From Tunturiibacter empetritectus (GTDB lineage: Bacteria; Acidobacteriota; Terriglobia; Terriglobales; Acidobacteriaceae): a stretch of 64,000 nucleotides of DNA. Within the stretch, counting starts at the first letter, position 1; each line of letters begins with the position of its first letter. Position numbers and translations under genes: made by a program. Under the pieces are notes generated by a model. The model was not told the DNA's origin and ran no database searches. It saw only the letters and a list, made by a program, of their open reading frames with translations. The stretch lies in contig NZ_JACHDZ010000005.1 of NCBI RefSeq assembly GCF_014201375.1, positions 248,001 to 312,000 on the forward strand, written 5' to 3'. This document shows positions 26,648 through 35,917 of this stretch, piece after piece.

Positions 26648-27874
26648 ATGGGTCAGACCTCCACCATAGCCACCCCACTCCCCGCATCCTCTCCCTCCCG
26701 GACCCTCCTCCGCGTCCTCGCCGCCGCCAGCTTCTGCCATCTCCTCAACGACATGGTGCAGTCCCTCCTCCCCTCCATCTACCCCATCCTCAAAAGCTCC
26801 TTCCATCTCAACTTCACCCAGATCGGCATCCTCACCCTCACCTTCCAGATCACCGCCTCGCTCCTTCAGCCCGTCATCGGCCATCTGGGAGACCGCACTC
26901 CCCGCCCCTTCGCTCTGCCCATCGGCATGACCTTCACCCTCGCCGGCTTGCTCCTCCTTGCCGTGGCACCCACCTTCGGATGGCTCATCTTTGCGGCCTC
27001 CCTCGTCGGCATCGGCTCCGCCATCTTTCATCCCGAGTCCTCCCGCATCGCGCGCATGGCATCGGGCGGTCGTCACGGCTTCGCGCAGTCCTTCTTCCAG
27101 GTCGGCGGAAACGCCGGCTCCGCCATCGGCCCACTCCTCGCAGCCTTCATCGTCCTGCCTCGCGGACAGATCGGCATGGCCTGGTTCGCCATCCCCGCCC
27201 TCCTCGCCATCTGCATCCTCATCTGGGTCGGCCGCTGGTATCGCACCACCCACACCAACGCCGCAGCCAACAAGCGCCAAGAAGCCACGCCCCACACCCA
27301 TCTCTCCCGCGGCAAAGTCATCGGAGCCATCGCGGTCCTCATCGCACTCATCTTCTCCAAGTACTTCTACCTCGCCAGCCTCACCAGCTACTACACCTTC
27401 TACCTCATCAACCGCTTCCAGGTCTCCGTCCGCACCTCGCAGGAGCTGCTCTTCCTCTTCCTCGCCGCAGTCGCCGCCGGAACCCTCATCGGCGGACCCA
27501 TAGGCGATCGCTACGGTCGCAAGTACGTTATCTGGGTCAGCATCCTCGGCGTCCTGCCCTTCACCCTCATCCTGCCCCACGCCAATCTATTGTGGACCGC
27601 CCTCCTCAGCGTCATCATCGGCTTCGTCCTCGCCTCCGCCTTCTCCGCCATCCTCGTCTACGCACAAGAGCTCGTCCCCGGCCGTGTCGGCATGATCTCC
27701 GGCCTCTTCTTCGGCTTCGCCTTCGGCATGGGAGGCATCGGCGCCGCCGTTCTCGGCAAAGTAGCCGACGCCACCAGCATCACCCACGTCTATCAGCTCT
27801 GCGCGTACCTGCCCGCCATCGGCCTCCTCACCTGGCTCCTTCCAAATCTGGAGCCAGCCAGAAAGCGCAAGTAA
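26648..27874 (+). CDS. MFS efflux transporter, fosmidomycin-resistance (Fsr) type
   Basis: 408 residues, 12 membrane helices. SFCHLLNDMVQSLLPSIYPILK at the start, GIGSAIFHPESSRIARMASGGRHGFAQSFFQVGGNAGSA in helices 4-5 (split motif), and GGPIGDRYGRKYVIW between helices 8 and 9 are typical of the Fsr branch of the major facilitator superfamily. It should export a small phosphonate-like or other toxic compound by proton exchange; true substrate unknown. The gene sits between two copies of a 65-bp sequence, the right copy starting 4 nt after its stop codon, so it looks inserted between ycxB-like and kinase genes. Confidence 0.85.
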   Translation: MGQTSTIATPLPASSPSRTLLRVLAAASFCHLLNDMVQSLLPSIYPILKSSFHLNFTQIGILTLTFQITASLLQPVIGHLGDRTPRPFALPIGMTFTLAGLLLLAVAPTFGWLIFAASLVGIGSAIFHPESSRIARMASGGRHGFAQSFFQVGGNAGSAIGPLLAAFIVLPRGQIGMAWFAIPALLAICILIWVGRWYRTTHTNAAANKRQEATPHTHLSRGKVIGAIAVLIALIFSKYFYLASLTSYYTFYLINRFQVSVRTSQELLFLFLAAVAAGTLIGGPIGDRYGRKYVIWVSILGVLPFTLILPHANLLWTALLSVIIGFVLASAFSAILVYAQELVPGRVGMISGLFFGFAFGMGGIGAAVLGKVADATSITHVYQLCAYLPAIGLLTWLLPNLEPARKRK

Positions 27875-27877
27875 AGG

Positions 27878-27941
27878 CACCTCCCCACAAATGACCCTCC
27901 CTAAACCATCCACACCTCGCCCCTTGCGATAATCAATCCAT
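27878..27941 (+). repeat. 65-bp direct repeat, right copy (kinase gene leader)
   Basis: Matches 26513-26578. It includes a degraded copy of the YcxB-like gene's last codons (CACAAATGA against CACAAATAA) and the -10-like GATAAT in front of the kinase start. Confidence 0.85.
27926..27939 (+). promoter_or_regulatory. Extended -10-like element for the kinase gene, leaderless
   Basis: TGCGATAAT (hexamer GATAAT 27928-27933) fits an extended -10 box and ends six nt before the ATG at 27940. No ribosome-binding site is present. The left 65-bp copy carries the same element at about 26565-26570, not next to any gene start. Confidence 0.5.
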
Positions 27942-30438
27942 GAAGCGCCGCGAGATCAAGCAGTACGAGTTCGTCCGCAAGATCGGCACAGGCGGCAGCG
28001 GCGTCGTCTACCTCGCCAACGACACCCTCCTCCAGCGCCCCGTCGTGCTCAAACTCCTCAAGCGCGGCAACCTCACCATCGAGCAGATGCGCGCCACCCA
28101 ACTCCGCGAAGCCCGCCTCGCCTCCGCCATCGACCACCCCAACGTCTGCGCCATCTACGACGTCGGCGAAGCCCCCGAAGAGAACGGCAGCGGGGAAGAA
28201 GCCTACATCGTCATGCAATACATCCCCGGCAAATCCCTCGACAAGCTCATCGCCGAAGGCCCCGCCAGCCTCCAGCTCGTCCTCTCCGCCGGCATCCAGA
28301 CCGCCGACGGCCTCTCCGCCGCCCACAATCTCGGCATCTTCCACCGCGACCTCAAACCCGCCAACGTCATGCTCACCGACGGCGGCCTCATCAAAATCCT
28401 CGACTTCGGCCTTGCCCGCCGCCTCCGCCCCGACCAGACCGAGTTCGACCCCGGCGGCCCCGTCAACAAACGCACCCCCGTTGCGGGAGCCACCTACACA
28501 GCACGCGGCGGCACCATCGCCTACATGGCGCCCGAGCAGTTCGTCACCGGCCAGTCCAGCGTCCAGTCCGACATCTTCGCCCTCGGCCTCATCCTCTACG
28601 AGCTCGCCACCGGCCGCCACCCCTTCCACCGACCCGACGCCCCCGAGTTCCAGTCCATCCGCGCCATCCAGTTCGCCGACCCGCCCTCCATCCGCGACAT
28701 CGCCCCCGACCTCCCCGTCGAGCTCGAGTCCGTCATCCTCCGCTGCCTCGAAAAGCAACCCTCCGCCCGCTTCGGCTCCGCAGCCGAGGTCCGCGACGCC
28801 CTCAAGACCATCATGCGAGCCATGCAACTCGACTCCGTCCTCCTTCCCGGCGACAACATCTCCCTCCGCCCCAATCAGGGCCGCCTCCCCCTCGACACCC
28901 CCGACGAAGAAAAACGCACCACCGGCATCCTCTCCATGCTCGCCGAGCGCTTCCGCGAGTCCGGCACCTCCTCCACCAGCAACCAGAACAGCATCGTCGT
29001 CCTCCCCTTCGTCAACTTCGGCCCAGCCGACGTAGCCCCCCTCTACGGCTACGCCCTCGCCGACGCCATCGCCACCCGCCTCACCCGCATGTCCACCCTC
29101 GTCGTCCGCCCCTCCAGCTCCTTCATGAACATCCCCACCCAGCAGCTCGACCCCCTCAGCATCGGAAAAAAGCTCCTCGTCAACTACGTCCTCGCCGGCA
29201 ACTTCCTCCGCTCGGACAAAGGCTTCGACCTCAACTGGCAGCTCCTCGACGTCCCCAACCAAAGCGTCCGCGCCGGCGGCTCCATCAACGTAGCCTCCTT
29301 TGACCTCGTCTCCGTCCAGGCCGAGATCTGCAACGAAGTCTTCAGCACCCTCCAGGGCTTCGGCGACCTCGCCCCTCACGAGACCAATCGCTCCGGCACA
29401 CCACCCGCGCGCTCTCTCAACCAGGCCCTCTCCGAGCAGTACCTCCAGGCCCGCGCCGTCCTCTCCTCCTTTATGACCCGCACCGGCAGCCGCGACGACC
29501 TCAACCGCGCCTGCGAGCTCTTCACCTCAGTGGTCAGTCAGGATGAAAAATACTCGCCCGCCTGGTCCGGCCTTGGCGTCACCCATCTTCAGTACGTTCG
29601 CCACGGCCTCGGCGGCCAGATGCACGTCCTCGAAGCCCGCCGCGCCTTCGACAAGGCCCTCCAGCTAGACCCCGGCTCCGTCGAAGCCAACCTCTACCGC
29701 GTCTATATGCTCCTCTCGCGCGGTGAAAAAGAGTCTGCGCGCCACGGCATCGAAAACCTTCTCCAGACCGCCGGCAACGACTGGAACGTCCGCCTCGTCG
29801 CCGGCCAGACCCTCCGCATCGATGGCATGTACGACGAGGCCCTCGAGCAGTTCAACGCCTCGCTCCGCATGAACCCCTCGAACGCCGCCATGATCTACAA
29901 CCATCGCGCCCGCGTCTACCAGTATCAAAACCAGATGGAGCTGGCCGCCGACGAAATAGAAAAAGGCCTGACCCTCGAACCGCGTCAGCCTCTCCTTAGG
30001 ATCTCCCTCGGCTACCAGCAGATGCGCACCGGCGATCTTCCCAAAGCCATCGAGACGCTCGAAAAAGTCATCCGCGACGACACCTCTCTCCGCATCGTCT
30101 TCCCCACCATCGCCCTCTGCTACGTCCAGCTCGGCGAACGCCAAAAGGCCGCCACCTTCATCGTCGACGAAACTCTCTCCGCCGCCGAAGCCGACAGCGA
30201 GATGGCCTACCGCCTCGCCACCTACTTCGCGTTAGAAGGCGACGAGTCCGAAGCCCTCCATTGGCTGCGCCGAGCCATCTACTTAGGCAACGAAAACTAT
30301 CCCTGGTTCAGCAAAAACCCAGCCTGGCGCAAACTAAGCGGCCACGCCGACTTCGAGCGAATCCTCGAAGACCTCAAAAAAAGCTATCGTCGCAACCAGA
30401 AAAACTGGAAGCGCCTCCTGGCCCAGGTCAGCAACTAG
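27940..30438 (+). CDS. Serine/threonine protein kinase with TolB-like and TPR domains
   Basis: 832 residues. Kinase domain ~9-290: Gly loop KIGTGGSGVVYLA, catalytic Lys in VVLKLLK, FHRDLKPANVML catalytic loop, KILDFGLARR (DFG) and GGTIAYMAPEQF. Residues ~345-500 (IVVLPFVNFGPADVAPLYGYALADAI) match the TolB-like domain often linked to adenylate cyclases and kinases. Residues ~510-820 are TPR-like helices. There is no membrane helix between kinase and TPR, so it is probably cytoplasmic. Targets unknown. Confidence 0.9.
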   Translation: MKRREIKQYEFVRKIGTGGSGVVYLANDTLLQRPVVLKLLKRGNLTIEQMRATQLREARLASAIDHPNVCAIYDVGEAPEENGSGEEAYIVMQYIPGKSLDKLIAEGPASLQLVLSAGIQTADGLSAAHNLGIFHRDLKPANVMLTDGGLIKILDFGLARRLRPDQTEFDPGGPVNKRTPVAGATYTARGGTIAYMAPEQFVTGQSSVQSDIFALGLILYELATGRHPFHRPDAPEFQSIRAIQFADPPSIRDIAPDLPVELESVILRCLEKQPSARFGSAAEVRDALKTIMRAMQLDSVLLPGDNISLRPNQGRLPLDTPDEEKRTTGILSMLAERFRESGTSSTSNQNSIVVLPFVNFGPADVAPLYGYALADAIATRLTRMSTLVVRPSSSFMNIPTQQLDPLSIGKKLLVNYVLAGNFLRSDKGFDLNWQLLDVPNQSVRAGGSINVASFDLVSVQAEICNEVFSTLQGFGDLAPHETNRSGTPPARSLNQALSEQYLQARAVLSSFMTRTGSRDDLNRACELFTSVVSQDEKYSPAWSGLGVTHLQYVRHGLGGQMHVLEARRAFDKALQLDPGSVEANLYRVYMLLSRGEKESARHGIENLLQTAGNDWNVRLVAGQTLRIDGMYDEALEQFNASLRMNPSNAAMIYNHRARVYQYQNQMELAADEIEKGLTLEPRQPLLRISLGYQQMRTGDLPKAIETLEKVIRDDTSLRIVFPTIALCYVQLGERQKAATFIVDETLSAAEADSEMAYRLATYFALEGDESEALHWLRRAIYLGNENYPWFSKNPAWRKLSGHADFERILEDLKKSYRRNQKNWKRLLAQVSN

Positions 30439-30450
30439 CAGGCGCAGATC

Positions 30451-30510
30451 AAAGGCGCCGAAGGCGCGTCAGCCTGCGATGGCAGATCGCGCCGTGCGCG
30501 CAGCACGCCC
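30451..30510 (+). repeat. Family III repeat
   Basis: AAAGGCGCCGAAGGCGCGTC, AGCCT, GGCAGATCGCGCC, GTGCGCGCAGCACGCCC. Shared with 35593 and 43667; contains the palindromes GGCGCC and GTGCGCGCAGCAC (imperfect). Confidence 0.75.
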
Positions 30511-30624
30511 TTGCTTTTGTCCTTGTAACCAAATCAAAGCGAAACGCTCTAACAGGCAGCCAAAAGCGGCTCAACGGCGGGAGCGGTAAGGCAGGATTTG
30601 CAACACTGCCGGTCCTGGCACCTC

Positions 30625-30690
30625 GTCGTCTCGACCGAAGTCCCGCAGTTGTATCGCGCGACGCAGCGGAGAGATCCCTGTATTTCGTCT
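30625..30690 (+). repeat. Family I palindromic repeat, copy d
   Basis: GTCGTCTCGACCGAAGTC with arms GTCCCGC / GCGCGAC (one mismatch), then CAGCGGAGAGATCCC. Confidence 0.75.
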
Positions 30691-30752
30691 CGACTCAACC
30701 GTCAACAGTTAGTTGAACCAGTGCGCAGCCACACTAGAGCATCCTTACAGAC

Positions 30753-31274
30753 ATGAACCCCGCAGCCTTTGCCTTCGTCTTATTCGTGTTTCTATTTCGT
30801 CTCGCAACCCTAACCATCTCGATACGCCACGAGCGAGGCCTGCGAAAAGACGGCGCCATCGAATACGGCGCACTCAACTCCAAGATTCTCACCGTCGCCT
30901 ACACCAGCTATCTCATCGCTGCGGCTATCGAAGGAGCGATCCGCAACGCCCCCTTCGACATCATCTCTGCCATCGGATTCATACTCTACGGCATCAGCTT
31001 CATCGCCATCCTCGCGGTCATCCGCCTTCTCGGCCGCTTCTGGACTGTCAAACTCCTCATCGCCCGGGATCACTCCCTCGTGCTTCATCCGTTCTTGCGT
31101 CTGATCCGGCACCCCAACTACTTTTTGAACGCAATTCCGGAACTGGTAGGTGTCGCCCTCGTGCTTCACGCCTATGACACGCTCGTAGTCGGTCTGCCTG
31201 TTGTTCTCATCCTGTTCGCGAACCGCATTCGTCAAGAGGAGCGCGCCATGAAAGCAACCTTCGCAGCCTACTAA
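30753..31274 (+). CDS. Isoprenylcysteine carboxyl methyltransferase-like membrane protein
   Basis: 173 residues with about five membrane helices. The C-terminal LIRHPNYFLNAIPELVGVALVLHAY and FANRIRQEERAM match the SAM-binding end of the ICMT/phospholipid methyltransferase fold (RHPxY, E in PE, RxxxEE). Bacterial members methylate small membrane-associated molecules; the substrate is unknown. The start is the first ATG of the hydrophobic segment. Family I repeats flank the gene on both sides. Confidence 0.8.
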   Translation: MNPAAFAFVLFVFLFRLATLTISIRHERGLRKDGAIEYGALNSKILTVAYTSYLIAAAIEGAIRNAPFDIISAIGFILYGISFIAILAVIRLLGRFWTVKLLIARDHSLVLHPFLRLIRHPNYFLNAIPELVGVALVLHAYDTLVVGLPVVLILFANRIRQEERAMKATFAAY

Positions 31275-31301
31275 ACCGCTTCTCTTGTTCCCTCATGATT
31301 C

Positions 31302-31370
31302 GTCATCTCGACCGAAGTCGCGCAGTCGTATCGCGCAACGCAGTGGAGAGAGACCCCGCATTTCGTCTTT
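31302..31370 (+). repeat. Family I palindromic repeat, copy e
   Basis: GTCATCTCGACCGAAGTCGC with arms GTCGCGC / GCGCAAC, where the outer G-C/T-A pairs are kept relative to copy a (GC/GC to GT/AC); then CAGTGGAGAGAGACCCC. Confidence 0.8.
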
Positions 31371-31443
31371 ACCTCCAAGACCGCCAACCACCGCATATCA
31401 ACGCGGACCTGACAGCTCGCTGTCACCACCTGTCACACCAACA

Positions 31444-31466
31444 AAGAAAAGAGCTCCGTCAGGAGC
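31444..31466 (-). terminator. Intrinsic terminator for the 31612-31920 gene
   Basis: Minus strand GCTCC-tgac-GGAGC followed by TCTTTTCTTT. It lies about 145 nt beyond the stop codon. Confidence 0.5.
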
Positions 31467-31611
31467 CCTTCCCATAGCAAACCCAAACCCAGTAGGCAGA
31501 GAAGCCTCCTCTACTGCGCCACTCCACACCGCATCCGAGCTGCTCACCACAGCGACCCTCTGGACGCAACGATCCTGCCCGAAGTCGGTTTCTACAAACG
31601 AGCTGAACCCA

Positions 31612-31920
31612 CTACCCCTTGGTCGGTACTGGAGCCGCTTTTACCGTTGAGCCCGCAGGTGCAACCAAAGCGGCTTTGGCTACGGTCACACCCAGATAGC
31701 CATCGACCGTCGCTACCGGGATCCCGAGGTTCGAAGCAATCTGAGAGAGCGCCTGTCCCTGCTGCTTCAGCTGGTGAACCTGCGCAGCCTGCGATAGTTT
31801 AACCGTGTCGCCGATTGCCGAAACGGGCCTATGAACGACCTCCGTCGGGGTCGATTCAGCGGGAGAGGGAGGAGCAACGGTCGATTGAGACGATAAAGAG
31901 CCAGAGATGGAAACAGCCAT
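31612..31920 (-). CDS. Small protein with predicted helix-turn-helix-like core
   Basis: 102 residues. The ends are low-complexity (Ser/Pro/Thr at the start, Ala/Val/Pro at the end). The core, GDTVKLSQAAQVHQLKQQG followed by QSLSQIASNLGIPVATVDGYLG-like sequence (here QALSQIASNLG), resembles a short helix-turn-helix: a helix, a turn, then IPVATVDGYL as recognition helix. I do not recognise a named family. AAAGGACA precedes the ATG at 31920. Three direct repeats lie in its promoter region, which suggests regulated expression. Confidence 0.6.
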   Translation of the reverse strand: MAVSISGSLSSQSTVAPPSPAESTPTEVVHRPVSAIGDTVKLSQAAQVHQLKQQGQALSQIASNLGIPVATVDGYLGVTVAKAALVAPAGSTVKAAPVPTKG

Positions 31921-31977
31921 AGGATGTCCTTTCTTACACAAACAGTAAGATCGGCAGGCCAGTTGAAGAACATCTCT

Positions 31978-32018
31978 TTGTGTCAGATTGTGTCAGACCG
32001 TGTCGCAAAACGACACAA
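31978..32018. promoter_or_regulatory. Three 10-bp direct repeats plus a small palindrome upstream of the 31612-31920 gene
   Basis: TTGTGTCAGA, TTGTGTCAGA and CCGTGTCGCA follow one another exactly (31978-32007); TGTCG-caaaa-CGACA overlaps the third. The spacing of 10 bp puts the GTGTC core on one face of the helix, as in operators bound by several dimers. The regulator is not known. Confidence 0.55.
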
Positions 32019-32094
32019 CACTCCCAGCACCGCAAGTATCGATGACCAGTCGCTACAAGAGCGGTATCAGTACAACGGTTAGTTGCAACCGAAG

Positions 32095-33006
32095 CTACTG
32101 AGTAGCCCCCACCGCACTAACCCCACCAGTATTCAAGCTGCTCACCGGCGAACCACTCAGCGGAGTCAAGATCATAGGCGTAGTCAGACTAAACACCAGC
32201 AGCTCATCCTTAGGCAGCGTAGCCTGACGATCCTGTTTCAGCCACATCACCGTGCTTACTCCCGCACCGATTCCCGCGCCGACCACAGCTCCAACGCCGC
32301 CGCCAATCATCGCGCCCGACACCGCACCCGCACCAGTCACGCCGCCCACGATCGCCAGCGTCTCCTTCGCATGATCCTTCCGCTTCAACGTCCCTTCGCG
32401 ATCCACGTTGAACTCACTCTTGCCAGTATCGATCAACTGCGCATGAATGATGTAGTGCGTCCCATCCGGCAGAGTAACGTTGCTGGTCTCCAGGTGCATC
32501 ATCGCCGCACCCGTAATCCGCCGTCCGCCGCGAACCTCCGTCACTCGCCCCTCAAGAACCGAACCAACGGGAATGATCACTCGTCCATTCCTCTCGATAG
32601 CCTCCGTAACGGTCGCCGAAAATCTGCTGCCCTCAACCGTCTTATCCGTAGCCAGCGTCTCTTTGATCTGCGTCTTCAGCAGAGTCCCTTCCCGCAGCGT
32701 CCCATTACGCTCCGGCACACTCGTCACAACCATCGCATCCGGATCATCAGCCGAAGGTTCAGCCGACATCATGCTCGAACCCGCGACCGCCGAGCCCCCG
32801 TAGGGAACATAGGGCCCATACGTCACTGCAGGCGACGCAGGCACAACCGCGGGTACATCAGCACTCGGCTTCGCTGTAGGCTGCACCGCATCGTCTGTAC
32901 TCGAGATCACAGCAGAGTCAGGATGAGAGACTCCCGTCATAGCGCTTTGAGAGAACGCGGGCACAGCGGCAAGAACGAGAGCGGCGGTAGTGATGTGCAT
33001 CTTCAT
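32095..33006 (-). CDS. Exported protein with glycine zipper, paralogue of the 9355-10182 lipoprotein
   Basis: 303 residues. Signal peptide MKMHITTAALVLAAVPAFSQ, without a lipobox Cys. Residues ~20-100 are a disordered linker. Then LREGTLLKTQIKETLATDKT, VIIPVGSVLEGRVTEVRGG, a glycine zipper (GGVTGAGAVSGAMIGGGVGA) and a final beta segment LPKDELLVFSLTTPM. The order (strand with lower-limit motif, VIIPxGS, zipper, closing strand) is the same as in the 9355-10182 protein. Probably periplasmic or envelope-bound. Function unknown. Confidence 0.7.
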   Translation of the reverse strand: MKMHITTAALVLAAVPAFSQSAMTGVSHPDSAVISSTDDAVQPTAKPSADVPAVVPASPAVTYGPYVPYGGSAVAGSSMMSAEPSADDPDAMVVTSVPERNGTLREGTLLKTQIKETLATDKTVEGSRFSATVTEAIERNGRVIIPVGSVLEGRVTEVRGGRRITGAAMMHLETSNVTLPDGTHYIIHAQLIDTGKSEFNVDREGTLKRKDHAKETLAIVGGVTGAGAVSGAMIGGGVGAVVGAGIGAGVSTVMWLKQDRQATLPKDELLVFSLTTPMILTPLSGSPVSSLNTGGVSAVGATQ

Positions 33007-34675
<1,669 letters not shown>

Positions 34676-34683
34676 CCGCACTA

Positions 34684-34763
34684 TCCTGCCGGACGGGCCG
34701 CCTGCGCGGCGCGCGGTCACTTCGTGACTTGTGTACCCCTTCGGTTGGCGCTCCCGTTGGTCG
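34684..34763 (-). repeat. Family II repeat, inverted copy
   Basis: Reverse orientation of the family II consensus: TCCTGCCGGACGGGCC ... TCACTTCGTGA ... CCCGTTGGTCG. Forms a long imperfect inverted repeat with the next copy. Confidence 0.8.
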
Positions 34764-34778
34764 CGATGGAAGAGGATT

Positions 34779-34877
34779 CCGACCAACGGGAGGACCGGCG
34801 CAGCATGTTGTAGCGAGACAAGGTATACCCATCACGAAGTGATCGCCCCGCGCGCAGCGGGCCCGTTCGGCAGGACA
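34779..34877 (+). repeat. Family II repeat
   Basis: CCGACCAACGGGAGGAC, ATCACGAAGTGAT, GGGCCCGTTCGGCAGGACA. Ends 16 nt before the sirtuin start codon, so it could affect initiation there. Confidence 0.8.
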
Positions 34878-34893
34878 CAAGCATCCAACCGAA

Positions 34894-35592
34894 ATGCGCC
34901 TAACCGAACAAGACCATCTCTTCGTCCTAACCGGAGCCGGCATCTCCGCCGAGAGCGGCCTCGCCACCTTCCGCGGCTCCGGCGGCCTCTGGAACGGCTA
35001 TCGCGTCGAGCAGGTCGCCACCCCCGAAGCCTGGGCCGCCGACCCCGCCCTCGTCTGGAACTTCTACTCCCAGCGCCGCCGCAACGCTTCCACCGCCCAG
35101 CCCAACGCGGCGCACCTCGCCCTGGCCCAAATCGAGCACCAACTAGGAGACCGCTTCTACCTCTGCACCCAAAACGTCGACGAGCTCCACGAGCGCGCCG
35201 GCTCCCAGCGCATCCACCACATGCACGGCAACCTCTTCCAATCCCGCTGCACCCGCTGCAACCAGCCCTTCCCCGACACCGCCCTCTACGAGACCGCCGC
35301 CACCCTCCCCATCTGCACCCAGTGCAGCGCCCCCATCCGCCCGCACATCGTCTGGTTCGGAGAGATCCCACTCGACATGGACGCCATCTACGACAAACTC
35401 AACCGGGCAACCGTCCTCCTTGTAGTAGGCACCTCCGGCTCCGTCTATCCCGCCGCCGGGCTCGTCCATATCGCCAACCAGCAGCGCACCCATACCATCT
35501 ACATCGGCCCCGAAGCACCACTCAACCACGAAGCCTTCGACGAGATCCTCCTCGGCACCGCCACCGAACTCCTCCCCTCCCTGGTCCCCTAG
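34894..35592 (+). CDS. NAD-dependent protein deacylase (sirtuin, class III-like)
   Basis: 232 residues. Sir2 signatures: LTGAGISAESGLATFRG (NAD site), TQNVDELHERAG, HMHGNL with catalytic His111, and four zinc Cys (119, 122, 141, 144). Tyr58 and Arg61 in the YxxR arrangement are the residues that bind acidic acyl groups in SIRT5/CobB-type enzymes, so desuccinylase or demalonylase activity is likely besides deacetylation. The ATG at 34894 has no obvious ribosome-binding site and lies just after a family II repeat. Confidence 0.92.
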   Translation: MRLTEQDHLFVLTGAGISAESGLATFRGSGGLWNGYRVEQVATPEAWAADPALVWNFYSQRRRNASTAQPNAAHLALAQIEHQLGDRFYLCTQNVDELHERAGSQRIHHMHGNLFQSRCTRCNQPFPDTALYETAATLPICTQCSAPIRPHIVWFGEIPLDMDAIYDKLNRATVLLVVGTSGSVYPAAGLVHIANQQRTHTIYIGPEAPLNHEAFDEILLGTATELLPSLVP

Positions 35593-35664
35593 AAAGGCGC
35601 CGAAGGCGCGTCAGCCTCGATGGCAGATCGCGCCCCGCGCGCAGCGGGCCCGTCCGGCAGGACA
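35593..35664 (+). repeat. Hybrid repeat: family III head, family II tail
   Basis: Starts AAAGGCGCCGAAGGCGCGTC as in family III and ends GCAGCGGGCCCGTCCGGCAGGACA as in family II, so the two families share modules. Confidence 0.75.
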
Positions 35665-35762
35665 AAGCCGCATCCCAAAAAAATCTTGTCAAGCCCCCAA
35701 CCACCCCAAACCCGCGCCAACAAAGGAGATTCGCGTGGCGTATACACCCCACCCAATCCGCT

Positions 35763-35817
35763 AAAATAGAAGAAGAAGCAAAAGGGAGCCCGGCGCAAGC
35801 CGGGTTCTTCTATTTAA
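35763..35817. terminator. Long bidirectional hairpin terminator
   Basis: Inner stem GCCCGGC-gcaa-GCCGGGT; outer arms AAATAGAAGAA and TTCTTCTATTT also pair. T/A-rich on both sides. Confidence 0.65.
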
Positions 35818-35917
35818 ATTAAACCCGAAACCATACCAAGGACACCACAAGGTCCAGACCTATGCCGTTTCTTTCGAAGACTTTGCACACTTTTCACCCA
35901 GTGGGGGAGGGAACACA

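Larger units (their letters stand above)
30439..30752. other. 314-nt intergenic region with two repeat families
   Basis: Holds a family III repeat (30451-30510) and a family I repeat (30625-30690). No gene seen. Confidence 0.6.
31275..31611. other. 337-nt intergenic region between convergent genes
   Basis: Contains a family I repeat (31302-31370) and a terminator hairpin for the leftward gene (31444-31466). No gene seen. Confidence 0.6.
35593..35917. other. 325-nt intergenic region
   Basis: Holds a hybrid family III/II repeat (35593-35664), then a long bidirectional hairpin (35763-35817), then the GGGGGAGGG ribosome-binding site before 35918. Confidence 0.6.

Noticed and set aside
27901..29379. 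492-codon open frame antisense to the kinase gene
   Set aside because: It mirrors the GC-rich codon pattern of the kinase gene (Glu/Gly/Val/Ala-rich) and has no domain; the sense strand has complete kinase motifs.
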